DNA from: Prauserella aidingensis
GTDB lineage: Bacteria; Actinomycetota; Actinomycetes; Mycobacteriales; Pseudonocardiaceae
Direction of reading: 5' to 3'
Assembly (NCBI RefSeq): GCF_024171865.1
Contig: NZ_JAMTCN010000002.1
Location: 186,001 to 250,000, forward strand
Length of the DNA: 64,000 nt
Shown here: in pieces, positions 1-8,555 of the stretch
How the letters are laid out: each line of letters starts with the position of its first letter
Position numbering within the stretch: the first letter of the stretch is position 1
Translations under genes and position numbers: made by a program
Notes under the pieces: generated by a model
The model's database searches: none
Seen by the model: the letters and a program-made list of their open reading frames with translations, nothing else
Told to the model about the DNA's origin: nothing

Positions 1-1
1 G

Positions 2-631
2 TGGGGAATGACAGAGTGCTCGCCCGTCGGTCTCATCGCCAACCCGCCCGCGGACGGAAGCACCGCCGTGACCGAGGAGACGAAGTCCAGCCAGGGCAGG
101 CCGATGCCGGGCCTGGAGCTACGTGCCGTCGAGGGAGACATGCCGGCTCCGTGGGACGGCACGTCGATCGGCGAACTGCAGATCAGCGGCCCGTACGTCG
201 TCGCCGACTACTACGGCGCCGAATCCGGCTCCACGGCCGACAAGTTCGCTGATTCCGAGGAGAGGCGCTGGCTTCGCACCGGTGACGTGGTGACCGTCGA
301 CCGGCGGGGGTACGTCCGGCTCGTCGACCGCACCAAGGATCTGGTGAAATCCGGCGGCGAATGGATCTCCTCTGTGACACTGGAGAACCACCTGCTGGCG
401 CACCCCGCGGTACGCGAGGTCGCCGTCATCGCCGTGCCCGACCCGACGTGGGACGAACGGCCGTTGGCGATCGTGGCGGCGCGTGGCGTCGATGCGGCGC
501 GGTTGCGCGATTTCCTCGCGGACCGCGTACCCCGCTGGCAGGTGCCGGACCGGTTCGAGTTCGTCGCGGAGGTTCCCAAGACCAGCGTCGGCAAACTGGA
601 CAAGAAGCGACTGCGCACCGAGTACGCCTGA
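2..631 (+). CDS. Fatty-acid--CoA ligase (ANL superfamily), C-terminal fragment
   Basis: The 5' end lies outside the window. The visible 209 residues hold the second half of an adenylate-forming (ANL) acyl-CoA synthetase, which activates a fatty acid as acyl-AMP and transfers it to CoA. The reading frame opens with WGMTE, the family's adenine-binding motif. Next come RTGDVV (ATP ribose-binding Asp) and RTKDLVKSGGEWIS (hinge and A8 loop), and near the end KTSVGKLDKKRLR, carrying the catalytic C-terminal Lys. Spacing between these motifs is normal, so nothing is missing after the truncation. The neighbouring IclR regulator may control it, a common arrangement in fatty-acid or aromatic catabolism, but that link is inferred. 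The exact chain-length preference cannot be read. Confidence 0.9.
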   Translation, partial: WGMTECSPVGLIANPPADGSTAVTEETKSSQGRPMPGLELRAVEGDMPAPWDGTSIGELQISGPYVVADYYGAESGSTADKFADSEERRWLRTGDVVTVDRRGYVRLVDRTKDLVKSGGEWISSVTLENHLLAHPAVREVAVIAVPDPTWDERPLAIVAARGVDAARLRDFLADRVPRWQVPDRFEFVAEVPKTSVGKLDKKRLRTEYA

Positions 632-717
632 ACACGCCGACGTATCGTGCCGGCGGGCACCGCCTCCACGCAGGCGTTCGCGCCAGGGAGTGCCCACGGC
701 AGAAAGAAAGTGAACGG

Positions 718-1533
718 ATGCCACCGAAAGACCACGACGGCCACGACGACGCGAAGACCGAGGACGCGAAGAACATGGTGAACTCCGTGGTCCGCGCCGG
801 CCAGTTGCTGGACGCCTTCGACAGCGGAAAGCCCGTTCTCGGGCTCACGGAGCTGTGCGCGGCCACCGGTCTGAACAAGACCACGACTCATCGCCTGCTC
901 AACACGCTCGTTCGGATGGGCTGGCTGACGAGGACGCCCGACGGTGACTACAAGATCGGCATGAAACTGTTCAGCCTCGGGTCGGTGGCTCTCGCCGACT
1001 TCAACCTCCGCGACGAGGCCAGGCCCTCGCTGCTGTCGCTCGCCGAGCGGTTCGGCGACACGGCATACCTCATGATCCCCGGCGACGGCGGGGCGGTGGT
1101 CATCGACCGCTATGAAGGGTCGAGCCCACTGTCGGTGAAACACATCGGCATCGGGACCGTGCTGCCCTACCACGCCGCCGCGGGTCCGATGACCATGCTC
1201 GCGTACGTCCCCGAACTGCGGGAGCGTTGGCTCGCCGAGCCGCTGAAGGCGTTCACTCGGCATACGGTGCACGACCGCGCCGACCTCGAATCACAGCTCG
1301 ACCGGATCCGCGACGAGGGCTACACCATCAGCGACGAGGACTACCTCAACGGCGTCGGTGCGGTCGCCGCCCCGGTGTTCGACCGGACGGGAAAGTTGGA
1401 GGCCACCATCAGTCTCGGCGGACCGGCCGGCGACTTCAGGGGCAGTCAGCTCGTCAGCATCATCAGCGCTGTCAGGGACGCCGCCGCCACCATCTCCGCT
1501 CGACTCGGGTCGCCGTTGGACGAGGCGGGCTGA
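718..1533 (+). CDS. IclR-family transcriptional regulator
   Basis: A 271-residue regulator. Residues about 19-75 form the IclR winged helix-turn-helix (LTELCAATGLNKTTTHRLLNTL), and the rest is the effector-binding domain ending in the typical SLGGPAGDF...SAVRDAAATIS region. The ATG is chosen because it is preceded by a purine-rich AGAAAGAAAG stretch and gives the usual family length. The frame stays open upstream but without homology. The first 17 residues are charged (DHDGHDDAKTEDAK) and probably flexible. IclR proteins usually regulate a neighbouring catabolic operon in response to a small acid. The acyl-CoA ligase just upstream is the likeliest target by position only. Confidence 0.9.
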   Translation: MPPKDHDGHDDAKTEDAKNMVNSVVRAGQLLDAFDSGKPVLGLTELCAATGLNKTTTHRLLNTLVRMGWLTRTPDGDYKIGMKLFSLGSVALADFNLRDEARPSLLSLAERFGDTAYLMIPGDGGAVVIDRYEGSSPLSVKHIGIGTVLPYHAAAGPMTMLAYVPELRERWLAEPLKAFTRHTVHDRADLESQLDRIRDEGYTISDEDYLNGVGAVAAPVFDRTGKLEATISLGGPAGDFRGSQLVSIISAVRDAAATISARLGSPLDEAG

Positions 1534-1597
1534 CAAGGCGGACGAACCCGGCGGCGGGTGTGGCGCACGTCTAGTCCTCGGGGCGGGCGGCGCCACC

Positions 1598-1603
1598 TAC
1601 CCT
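1598..1603 (+). promoter_or_regulatory. -10 hexamer TACCCT of a leaderless promoter
   Basis: TACCCT lies 7 nt before the ATG of the gamma-carbonic anhydrase gene, and there is no Shine-Dalgarno sequence. This fits transcription starting at the start codon. Confidence 0.6.
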
Positions 1604-1610
1604 GTGGCTC

Positions 1611-2150
1611 ATGCCGATGTTCGCGTTCGAAGGTAAGCGCCCCTCCGTCCATCCCGAGGCGTGGATCGCGCCGACGGCCACGCTCGTCGGCGACGTCGTC
1701 GTCGAGAAGGGCGCGTCGATCTGGTACGGCGTCGTCGTCCGCGCGGACTTCGGCCGCATCGTGATCCGCGAGGGTGCGAACGTGCAGGACAACTCGGTGC
1801 TGCACGTCAACGACGGGGTGTGCGAGGTCGGCGCGAACGCCACCGTCGGGCACTCGTGCATCGTGCACGACTGCACCGTCGGGGAGCAGGCACTCATCGG
1901 CAACGCCGCCACGATCCTCGACAAGGCCACCGTCGGAGCACGCACCCTCGTCGCCGCGGGTGCCACCGTCACCCCCGGTACCGAGGTGCCCTCCGAGGTC
2001 GTCGCGATGGGCAGCCCGGCGAAGAAGTTCGTCCCGCTGACCGACTCCGCCCGCGGCTGGGTCGACCACAACGCCGCGATCTACCAGGAGCTGGCCCGCA
2101 GGCACGCCGAGGGCGTCGAGGAGATCGCCGAACCCGACCGCCCGGAGTGA
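1611..2150 (+). CDS. Gamma-class carbonic anhydrase family protein (left-handed beta-helix)
   Basis: A 179-residue hexapeptide-repeat protein of the gamma-carbonic anhydrase/PaaY/YrdA type. The metal ligands expected for the family are visible as His65 (VLHVND), His81 and His86 (VGHSCIVHD), and the Arg44-Asp46 pair (VRAD) that holds the trimer together is present. Hexapeptide repeats with small hydrophobic residues run from about residue 20 to 135, followed by a C-terminal helix. The likely role is reversible CO2 hydration or a metal-dependent accessory function; many family members lack measurable activity, so function is uncertain. It is transcribed alone from a leaderless promoter. Confidence 0.85.
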   Translation: MPMFAFEGKRPSVHPEAWIAPTATLVGDVVVEKGASIWYGVVVRADFGRIVIREGANVQDNSVLHVNDGVCEVGANATVGHSCIVHDCTVGEQALIGNAATILDKATVGARTLVAAGATVTPGTEVPSEVVAMGSPAKKFVPLTDSARGWVDHNAAIYQELARRHAEGVEEIAEPDRPE

Positions 2151-2197
2151 CCGCGTCACGTCGCGCGCCGTTCACCTCCGGCAGGTAGACCGGGTAC

Positions 2198-2875
2198 GTG
2201 CATCCGAACGCGGCGGACTGGACCGCCTACGTCGACGGCTACTGCGAACGACTCGCCCCCGGACTCCTCGGCGAACCGCTCAACACGATCAGCAACGTCG
2301 GGTTCCTGCTCGCCGCTCTCGCGATATGGCGGCAGGCCCGTGGTCACGTCGGACCCCGGCTGCTCGCCGCGGGCCTGGCGCTCGTCTTCGTCGCGAGCAC
2401 CGCCTTCCACATGCTCGCCACACGCTGGGCGGGTGCGGCCGACTCCGCGGCGATCGCACTGTTCGTGCTCGCCTACGCGGTCGTGTTCGCGCGCGTGTTC
2501 CTGCGCGTGCCCTGGCGCTGGGCGTGGCTGGCCGTCCCGGCGTTCCTCGCGCTCGGGGTCCCGGTCGTGGCCGGGGCCGACGCGCTCGGCCTGCCCGGCT
2601 CGTCGTACGCCGCACCGCTCGTCGCGCTGTTCGTGCTCGCCGCGCTGACCGCCCGCGACGCCGCGTGGCCCGTGTTCCTCGCCGCGGGCGGGCTGTTCGG
2701 GGTCTCGCTCACGTTCCGCTCGGTCGACCACACCGTGTGCGGCTCGTTCCCACCCGGTACCCACTTCCTGTGGCACCTGCTCAACGCCGTCGTGCTGTAC
2801 CTCGTCACCCGGACCGCCGTCACCCGCTGGGTAGGATCACCCGAACGGGCGGACCCGCCGACGGCAGGCCGGTAG
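2198..2875 (+). CDS. Ceramidase-family (CREST) multi-pass membrane hydrolase
   Basis: A 225-residue membrane protein with about seven hydrophobic segments. It carries the alkaline-ceramidase family (PF05875) signatures: YCERL near the N terminus followed by EPLNTISNVGF, then S..FH (STAFHML), and near the end DH..CG and GTHFLWHLLNA with the zinc-binding histidines. Such proteins hydrolyse amide bonds of membrane lipids through a zinc site inside the bilayer. The substrate in an actinobacterium without obvious sphingolipids is unknown. It starts with GTG, with no clear Shine-Dalgarno; a TAGACC six nt upstream is a weak leaderless -10 candidate. Confidence 0.82.
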   Translation: MHPNAADWTAYVDGYCERLAPGLLGEPLNTISNVGFLLAALAIWRQARGHVGPRLLAAGLALVFVASTAFHMLATRWAGAADSAAIALFVLAYAVVFARVFLRVPWRWAWLAVPAFLALGVPVVAGADALGLPGSSYAAPLVALFVLAALTARDAAWPVFLAAGGLFGVSLTFRSVDHTVCGSFPPGTHFLWHLLNAVVLYLVTRTAVTRWVGSPERADPPTAGR

Positions 2876-2914
2876 CACGAACGAAGTGAGCGACAACAGC
2901 ATGAGCACCACCGC

Positions 2915-4096
2915 ATGACGGCGCCGAAAACCCTTGTGCACAGGGCGTTTCCGCCCACCGCCGTGGCCGCGGGCCTGATCTCGGTGCTCGTCGCCGTCAG
3001 CAGCACGGCCGCGATCGTCTTCTCCGCCGCACGGGCCGCGGGCGCGTCGCAGGCGGAAGTGACGTCCTGGATGCTCGCCGTGTGCGTCGCCATGGGGGTC
3101 ACCTCCATCGGCCTGTCACTGCGCTACCGCGCCCCGATCGTGACCGCCTGGTCCACACCGGGCGCCGCACTGCTGGCCGCGAGCCTGCACGGCGTGCCCA
3201 TGCCACAGGCGATCGGCGCGTTCGTCGTCTCGGCCGCACTCATCACGCTGACCGGCGTCACCGGCTGGTTCGAACGCGTCATGAACCGCATCCCGGTCGC
3301 ACTCGCCTCCGGGCTGCTGGGTGGGGTCCTCGTCCACTTCGGCATCGACCTGTTCGGCGAACTCGAGACGAGTTTCGCCGTCGTGTTCCCGATGCTGCTC
3401 GCCTACCTCGTGGCACGCCGGTGGCTGCCCCGCTACGCCGTGCTCGTGGCGCTGGCCGTCGGCGTCGCGGCGACGGCCGTCACCGGGACGCTGCAGCTCG
3501 ACCGCGTCGACCTCGCGTTCGGCGCCCCGGTGTTCACCATGCCGGAGTTCGACTGGCAGGTGATCATCAGCATCGGCCTGCCGCTGTACATCGTGACGAT
3601 GGCGTCGCAGAACCTGCCGGGTGTAGCCGTGCTGCGCGGCGACGGCTACACCGACGTGCCGCTCTCGCCGGTCATCGGCACCACGGGCGCGGCGAACCTG
3701 CTGCTCGCACCGTTCGGCTGCTTCGGCCTCAACCTCGCCGCCATCACCGCGGCGATCTGCACCGGGCCACAGGCGCTGGAGGACCGCTCCCGCCGCTATC
3801 TCGCCGCGGTGTGGGCGGGAGTGTTCTACCTGGTCATCGGCGTGTTCGCGGGGACCGTCGGCTCGCTGCTCGGCGCGCTTCCCGAGGCGCTGATCGTCGG
3901 CATCAGCGGGCTCGGCCTGCTCGCCACGATCACGGGGTCGCTCACCGCGGCGCTCGGCGACGAGCGGTGGCGCGAACCCGCCGTCGTGACGTTCCTGGCC
4001 ACCGCCTCCGGCGTGACACTCCTCGGCATCGGCTCGGCGTTCTGGGGACTCCTCGCAGGCGTCCTCACAGCCCTCATCACCCGCCGCCGTTCCTGA
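2915..4096 (+). CDS. BenE-type benzoate/H+ symporter family transporter
   Basis: A 393-residue inner-membrane protein with about 11-12 hydrophobic helices and short loops, matching the BenE family. The N-terminal segment contains the family-typical YRAPIVTAWSTPGAALLA, and the middle has QNLPGVAVLRGDGY followed by a glycine-rich re-entrant region (GTTGAANLLLAPFGCFGLNLAA). BenE imports benzoate with a proton in aromatic degraders. No aromatic catabolism genes are adjacent here, so the natural substrate may differ. It follows the ceramidase gene by 39 bp and may be co-transcribed with it. A hairpin after the stop ends the unit. Confidence 0.88.
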   Translation: MTAPKTLVHRAFPPTAVAAGLISVLVAVSSTAAIVFSAARAAGASQAEVTSWMLAVCVAMGVTSIGLSLRYRAPIVTAWSTPGAALLAASLHGVPMPQAIGAFVVSAALITLTGVTGWFERVMNRIPVALASGLLGGVLVHFGIDLFGELETSFAVVFPMLLAYLVARRWLPRYAVLVALAVGVAATAVTGTLQLDRVDLAFGAPVFTMPEFDWQVIISIGLPLYIVTMASQNLPGVAVLRGDGYTDVPLSPVIGTTGAANLLLAPFGCFGLNLAAITAAICTGPQALEDRSRRYLAAVWAGVFYLVIGVFAGTVGSLLGALPEALIVGISGLGLLATITGSLTAALGDERWREPAVVTFLATASGVTLLGIGSAFWGLLAGVLTALITRRRS

Positions 4097-4116
4097 GAAC
4101 TGACCGGGGCACGAAA

Positions 4117-4150
4117 AAGGGGACCCGGGCCGCGTGGCCGGGGTCCCCTT
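4117..4150. terminator. Bidirectional hairpin terminator between the benE-like gene and ppa
   Basis: Arms AAGGGGACCC and GGGTCCCCTT pair perfectly (10 bp), with a second GGCC/GGCC pairing inside and a GCGT loop. It sits between two convergent genes and has A-rich sequence on the left, so it could stop transcription from both sides. Confidence 0.8.
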
Positions 4151-4187
4151 CTCCTGCGGTTACGGCTCAGTGCCGGTCCGCGTCCGC

Positions 4188-4703
4188 TCAGTGCTTGCCG
4201 GCGTCCGCGGCCTCCTTCTCGAGGCGCTCCCGCTCACGTTCCAGCGAACGCTCGATCTCGGCCTCGGCCTCCATCCGGCCGACCCAGGAGGACCCCTCGA
4301 CGCTCTTGGCGGGCTCGAGGTCCTTGTAGACCTGGAAGAAGTGCTCGATCTCCAGCTTGTGGAACTCGTTCAGGTGGTGAATGTCCCGCAGGTGGTCGTT
4401 ACGCGGGTCGCCGGTCGGCACGGCCAGCACCTTGTCGTCCGGGCCCTTCTCGTCGCGCATGCGGAACATGCCGACGGCGCGGCACTTGACCAGGCAGCCG
4501 GGGAACGTCGGCTGCTGCACGAGGACGAGCACGTCGAGCGGGTCGCCGTCCTGGCCGAGCGTGTTGTCGATGAAGCCGTAGTCGGCCGGGTACTGCGTGG
4601 CCGTGAAGAGCGTCCGGTCGAGCTTGATCCGACCCGTCTCGTGGTCCACCTCGTACTTGTTGCGCTCCCCGCGGGGGATCTCGATCGTGACGTCGAAGTC
4701 CAC
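4188..4703 (-). CDS. ppa: Inorganic pyrophosphatase
   Basis: Soluble family-I pyrophosphatase of 171 residues. It hydrolyses the pyrophosphate released by nucleic acid, lipid and amino-acid activation reactions. The sequence opens with [20 protein letters not shown] and contains the active-site stretch [21 protein letters not shown], whose aspartates bind the catalytic magnesium ions. The GTG start is preferred over an upstream ATG because GAGG lies seven nt before it and the product then matches the family N terminus and length (about 160-170 residues). The C terminus is a charged helix ([20 protein letters not shown]). It is divergent from dacB, as is usual in related actinobacteria. Confidence 0.95.
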   Translation of the reverse strand: MDFDVTIEIPRGERNKYEVDHETGRIKLDRTLFTATQYPADYGFIDNTLGQDGDPLDVLVLVQQPTFPGCLVKCRAVGMFRMRDEKGPDDKVLAVPTGDPRNDHLRDIHHLNEFHKLEIEHFFQVYKDLEPAKSVEGSSWVGRMEAEAEIERSLERERERLEKEAADAGKH

Positions 4704-4883
4704 GGCGTCCTCGCTTGATCTCGTCGGCGCCGCGTCGCTCGCGGCTGAAAATGTCATGTCCTTACCCGACCAGTGTGGCCCACCGCTCGGTCCGGTAGCA
4801 CGAAGGATGGCAGTAGTGTGATGTCTGCCCCGTTCGAGTGGCGGAACGCATTAGCACACAGCGGGCATTTACTGGAGGGGTAC

Positions 4884-7433
4884 GTGTCACAAGGCGACAC
4901 CGGCGCGGGCGGAGACACCGGTGCGGGCGGCGACGTCGAGGGGGTTGCCGGCGGGGGACCGGCGTGGCCCTCGGACGATGTCGACTCGGCGGCCGAACAT
5001 TCGGCCCCCGGGAATTCGTCAGCCGGAAATTCGGCGTCGGAATCGGCGGAATCGAGGGAATCGTCGGAATCGGTGACGTCCGGTCCCTCGGACAGCGACT
5101 CGGCGGGGCCGACGGCGTCCCAGTCTCCGCCGCAGCCACCGCAGCAGTCGCCGCCGCAGCCACCGCAGTCGCCGTCGCAGCAGCGTACGGAGCCCCAGTG
5201 GCAGGCCGACACCCGGCGGGCGCACGAGCCCCGGCCCGGGCAAGCGCCCCAGGGGCAACCTCAGCCGCAATCACACCAGCCGCAATCGCACCAGCCTCGA
5301 ACACAGCAGCCGCAGGACGGCCGACAGCAGGGCGCTCGGCAGCAGCCGGTGCAGCAGTGGCAGCCGTCCGGGCCACCGAATCCGGCGGCGCAGGGCCAGT
5401 CGTCCCAGGGACAGCCGGCGCATCCGGCACCCCGGTCGCCGCAGGCCGACTCGGCTCAGCCCGACCCGCGGCACGCTCAGTCCGACCCGGGGCGACATTC
5501 GCAGCCGCCCGCTCGGCAGCCCGCCCGGCCGCAGCCGAACGGTCCGCACGCGAACTCGCACCCCAACGGTCCGCACGCCAACTCGCAGCAGCCGAACCCG
5601 GAGCAGCCAGGCCCCTCGCGGCCGGGTGCTGCACAGCCGCCACAACCGCACCGGCCCGTGTTACCGCAGCAGCGCCCCGCGCATCCGCCGATCTCCACCA
5701 CCCCGGTGCCGCCCGCGGGTACGTCCGCCCGGCCGATGCGCATAGAACCGGGGTCACACGCACACCCGGACGAGCACGCCCGTGACGATTCCGGCGACCC
5801 CGATGCCACCACGCCCGACGCTCCCGGCGCGGAGGTCACGGCCGGCTCGGAGGGCAGGACCGGCGCGGCCGAGGGAGCAGGCACTCCCACGGAGGCCGCC
5901 CCCGCCGCAGGCCACGGCTCGGACGGCGGCTCCGGCGGCCCGCCGGAAGACCCTTCGGACGGGGAGGCCGACCCCGGTCTCGCACCGAAACGCCGCCGAC
6001 GGGGGCGCGCCCTGGCGCTCAGCGGGTTGGCGCTGGTGCTCGTCGTCGCGGTCGGCATCACGCTGGCGTTGCCCGCCGTGTCGAACCGCCTCGGCCTGCC
6101 GTGGGCGCCGAACCTGCCGCGGGGTGACGAGCCCGAGCCCATCGCCGTCACCCGGCAGTTGCAGCCCCTCGGCGGCCAGGGCGACGCGCCGACGGCGAGC
6201 GGCGTGCAGCAGGCACTCGCGGGCCTCGCGAACTCCGGGGCACTGGGCACGCTGAGCGGCACGGTCGTCGACGCGGCCAGCGGCGAGACGCTGTGGTCGC
6301 AGGGTGAGAACAAGGCCGTGACGCCCGCGTCGGCGACGAAGATCCTCACCGCGGCGGCCGCACTGCTCGAACTCGGACCCGAGAAGCGGTTCTCGACCAA
6401 GGCGTACGAGTTGGGGGGCGTGGACGGGTCCAGTCCGGGTGGCGTCGTCGTGGAGGCGGGCGGCGACGTGACGCTGTCGTCCCTGCCGGAGGGTGAGGAG
6501 TCGCTCTACCGAGGTGCGGCCCATCTGGACGAGTTCGCGAAGCAGATCGACGAGGCCACCGACGGCAATGTCGAGGCGATCGCCCTCCTGCAGACCGCGT
6601 TCACCGCCAACGAGACCGGGCAGGGCTGGGCCGACGAGGACGCCCCGTCGACGTACGCCGCGCCGCTCGCCCCGATCATGCTCGACGGTGGGCGGAAGGA
6701 TCCGCTCGACGACACGTCCGAACGGTTCGCCGATCCGGCGAAACGGATGATGGAGCAGCTGGCCGGCAAGTTCGCCGCGGCGGACATCGTTCCCGACCTG
6801 GCGGCCGGCGTCCGGATGCGGGAGCCCGACCTGTCGAACCCCATCGCCGAGGTGAAGTCGGCGCCGATGGAACGGCTCGTCCAGCAGATGCTGCAGCTCT
6901 CGGACAACACCCTCGCCGAGGCGATCCAGCACCAGATCGCGATCTCCAAGGGCCGGGAGCCTTCATTCGAGGGCGGGGCGAAGGCGACCCTCGAGGTGCT
7001 GGCGGAACACGGTTTCGACGTCAGCGGTGTGACGCTCCACGACGGCAGTGGCCTGTCGGTCGACAACCGCATCACGCCGAAGCTGCTGTCGGAGATCATC
7101 GCTGTCGCGGCGGCCCCGGAAGGCGGAGGGAACGCCGATGCGCGCACGTCGACGTTGCGGCCGCTGCTGGCGGGCCTGCCCGTCGCGGGCGGCACGGGAA
7201 CGCTCGCCGAGCGCTACGCCGACGGTGCGCAGGTGCAGGGCAAGGGCTGGGTGCGCGCCAAGACCGGCACGATCTCGTCCACCGGCACCAACGCGCTGAC
7301 CGGCCAGGTCGTCACCGCCGGCGGCCGGGTCCTGGCGTTCTCGCTCATCACCTCGAAGGCGGGCAACACCGAGGCGGCGCGCAACGCCCTCGACGACATC
7401 ACCGCGAGGCTCCGGAAGTGCGGCTGCGGTTAG
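4884..7433 (+). CDS. dacB: D-alanyl-D-alanine carboxypeptidase/endopeptidase (PBP4-type) with a very long disordered N-terminal domain
   Basis: An 849-residue class C penicillin-binding protein that trims D-Ala from peptidoglycan stem peptides. Residues 1 to about 370 are low complexity, rich in Gln, Pro, His, Ser and Asn, with QPQSHQPQSHQP and HANSHPNGPHANS repeats, and lie in the cytoplasm. A single membrane anchor at about 376-396 follows RRRRGRA. The extracytoplasmic S13 domain has the nucleophile Ser483-x-x-Lys486 (SATK), Ser673-Asp-Asn (SDN) and Lys793-Thr-Gly (KTG), so all catalytic motifs are intact. The GTG start is chosen because GGAGGGG lies just before it; two earlier in-frame starts lack this. 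The cytoplasmic extension is far longer than usual for the family and may bind cell-division or cell-wall partners (inference). Confidence 0.92.
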   Translation: MSQGDTGAGGDTGAGGDVEGVAGGGPAWPSDDVDSAAEHSAPGNSSAGNSASESAESRESSESVTSGPSDSDSAGPTASQSPPQPPQQSPPQPPQSPSQQRTEPQWQADTRRAHEPRPGQAPQGQPQPQSHQPQSHQPRTQQPQDGRQQGARQQPVQQWQPSGPPNPAAQGQSSQGQPAHPAPRSPQADSAQPDPRHAQSDPGRHSQPPARQPARPQPNGPHANSHPNGPHANSQQPNPEQPGPSRPGAAQPPQPHRPVLPQQRPAHPPISTTPVPPAGTSARPMRIEPGSHAHPDEHARDDSGDPDATTPDAPGAEVTAGSEGRTGAAEGAGTPTEAAPAAGHGSDGGSGGPPEDPSDGEADPGLAPKRRRRGRALALSGLALVLVVAVGITLALPAVSNRLGLPWAPNLPRGDEPEPIAVTRQLQPLGGQGDAPTASGVQQALAGLANSGALGTLSGTVVDAASGETLWSQGENKAVTPASATKILTAAAALLELGPEKRFSTKAYELGGVDGSSPGGVVVEAGGDVTLSSLPEGEESLYRGAAHLDEFAKQIDEATDGNVEAIALLQTAFTANETGQGWADEDAPSTYAAPLAPIMLDGGRKDPLDDTSERFADPAKRMMEQLAGKFAAADIVPDLAAGVRMREPDLSNPIAEVKSAPMERLVQQMLQLSDNTLAEAIQHQIAISKGREPSFEGGAKATLEVLAEHGFDVSGVTLHDGSGLSVDNRITPKLLSEIIAVAAAPEGGGNADARTSTLRPLLAGLPVAGGTGTLAERYADGAQVQGKGWVRAKTGTISSTGTNALTGQVVTAGGRVLAFSLITSKAGNTEAARNALDDITARLRKCGCG

Positions 7434-7479
7434 CGGCCTGGCTGGCCGCCGCCCGGTGGGACGCCGCCGCTCGAACCGG

Positions 7480-7485
7480 TAGCGT
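7480..7485 (+). promoter_or_regulatory. -10 hexamer TAGCGT of a leaderless promoter
   Basis: TAGCGT ends 8 nt before the GTG start of the zinc metalloprotease gene; no ribosome binding site is present. Confidence 0.5.
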
Positions 7486-7493
7486 CGGCTGGT

Positions 7494-8555
7494 GTGAACG
7501 CCGAGACGAAGGTAGCGCCCGCGAACCCGCTGGTCGACTGGTCACTGGCGGCGTCGACGGGAGCCATGCTGGCACGCGGCGGACCGTCGGTGTCCCGCGA
7601 GGAGGCGGACCGCGCGGTCGCCGACCTGCGCGATCTGACCGTCGACGCGGAGCGCTACGTCCGCGCGCTGACCGGCCTCGGTGAGGGGCTGTCGATACCG
7701 CCCGCCACCGTGGTCGACCGGCCCGGCTGGGTGCGTTCGGCGGCCGCGGGGCTCGGGGAGCTGACGAGCCGTGCCGTGCCGCCGGAACGCGGGTCGACAC
7801 TGTCGTCGCTGGTCGCAGGTGGTGCGGGCGTGCAGACGGGTGTCGTGCTGGCGTTCCTCGGCTCGCGTGTGCTGGGCCAGTACGACCCGTTCGGAGGGCC
7901 GGACACCGAGGGTGAACTGGTGCTCGTGGCCCCGAACGTCGTCACGGCACAGCAGGCGATGAACGTGTCGGGCCGCGACTTCCGGCTGTGGGTCTGCCTG
8001 CACGAGTGCACGCACCGGTTGCAGTTCACCGCCGTCGACTGGTTGCGCGACTACTTCGCAGGCGAGGTCGGCAAGCTCGTCGGCGGTTTCGCGGGGTCGG
8101 ACGAGACGGTGGCCGCGACGCTGCAGCGCCTGCCGGAGAACCTGCGCTCGCTGCGCGAATCGGGGTCCCGCGACGTGATGGGTCTCGCCGAGCTGGTGCA
8201 GTCGCCCGGTCAACGCGAGGTGTTCGACCGGCTCATCGCTTTGTCGACACTCCTCGAGGGGCACGCGGACTACGTGATGGATGCTGTCGGCCCGGACGTC
8301 GTGCCGAGCGTGGCGACGATCCGCAACCGGTTCACGGAGCGTCGCAAGGGCGGCGGTCTGCTCGACCGGCTGCTGCGCGCGCTGCTCGGCGTCGACGCCA
8401 AGGTCCGCCAGTACGAACAGGGCGCGGCGTTCACCAAGCACGTCGTCTCCACCGTGGGCATGGCCGGGTTCAACGCCGTGTGGACCTCGCCGGAGACGCT
8501 GCCGACCCGCGCCGAGATCAAGGACCCGCAGGCATGGGTGCGGCGGGTTCACTGA
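7494..8555 (+). CDS. Zinc-dependent metalloprotease (Zincin_2/DUF2342 family)
   Basis: A 353-residue cytoplasmic protein of a family confined to actinobacteria (the H37Rv counterpart is Rv3626c). The zinc site HECTH at residues 170-174 is complete, and LVAPNVVTAQQAMNVSGRDFRLWVC just before it is the conserved run-in. A second conserved block, LEGHADYVMDAVG, lies about 80 residues later and probably supplies the third ligand. The protein is sometimes annotated as F420-biosynthesis associated, but no role is established. It stands between dacB and tilS, the same order as in mycobacteria, and its end overlaps tilS by 22 bp. Confidence 0.88.
   Translation: MNAETKVAPANPLVDWSLAASTGAMLARGGPSVSREEADRAVADLRDLTVDAERYVRALTGLGEGLSIPPATVVDRPGWVRSAAAGLGELTSRAVPPERGSTLSSLVAGGAGVQTGVVLAFLGSRVLGQYDPFGGPDTEGELVLVAPNVVTAQQAMNVSGRDFRLWVCLHECTHRLQFTAVDWLRDYFAGEVGKLVGGFAGSDETVAATLQRLPENLRSLRESGSRDVMGLAELVQSPGQREVFDRLIALSTLLEGHADYVMDAVGPDVVPSVATIRNRFTERRKGGGLLDRLLRALLGVDAKVRQYEQGAAFTKHVVSTVGMAGFNAVWTSPETLPTRAEIKDPQAWVRRVH

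Noticed and set aside
4773-4883. Longer dacB start
   Set aside because: Earlier starts lack a ribosome binding site, while GGAGGGG stands directly before the GTG at 4884.
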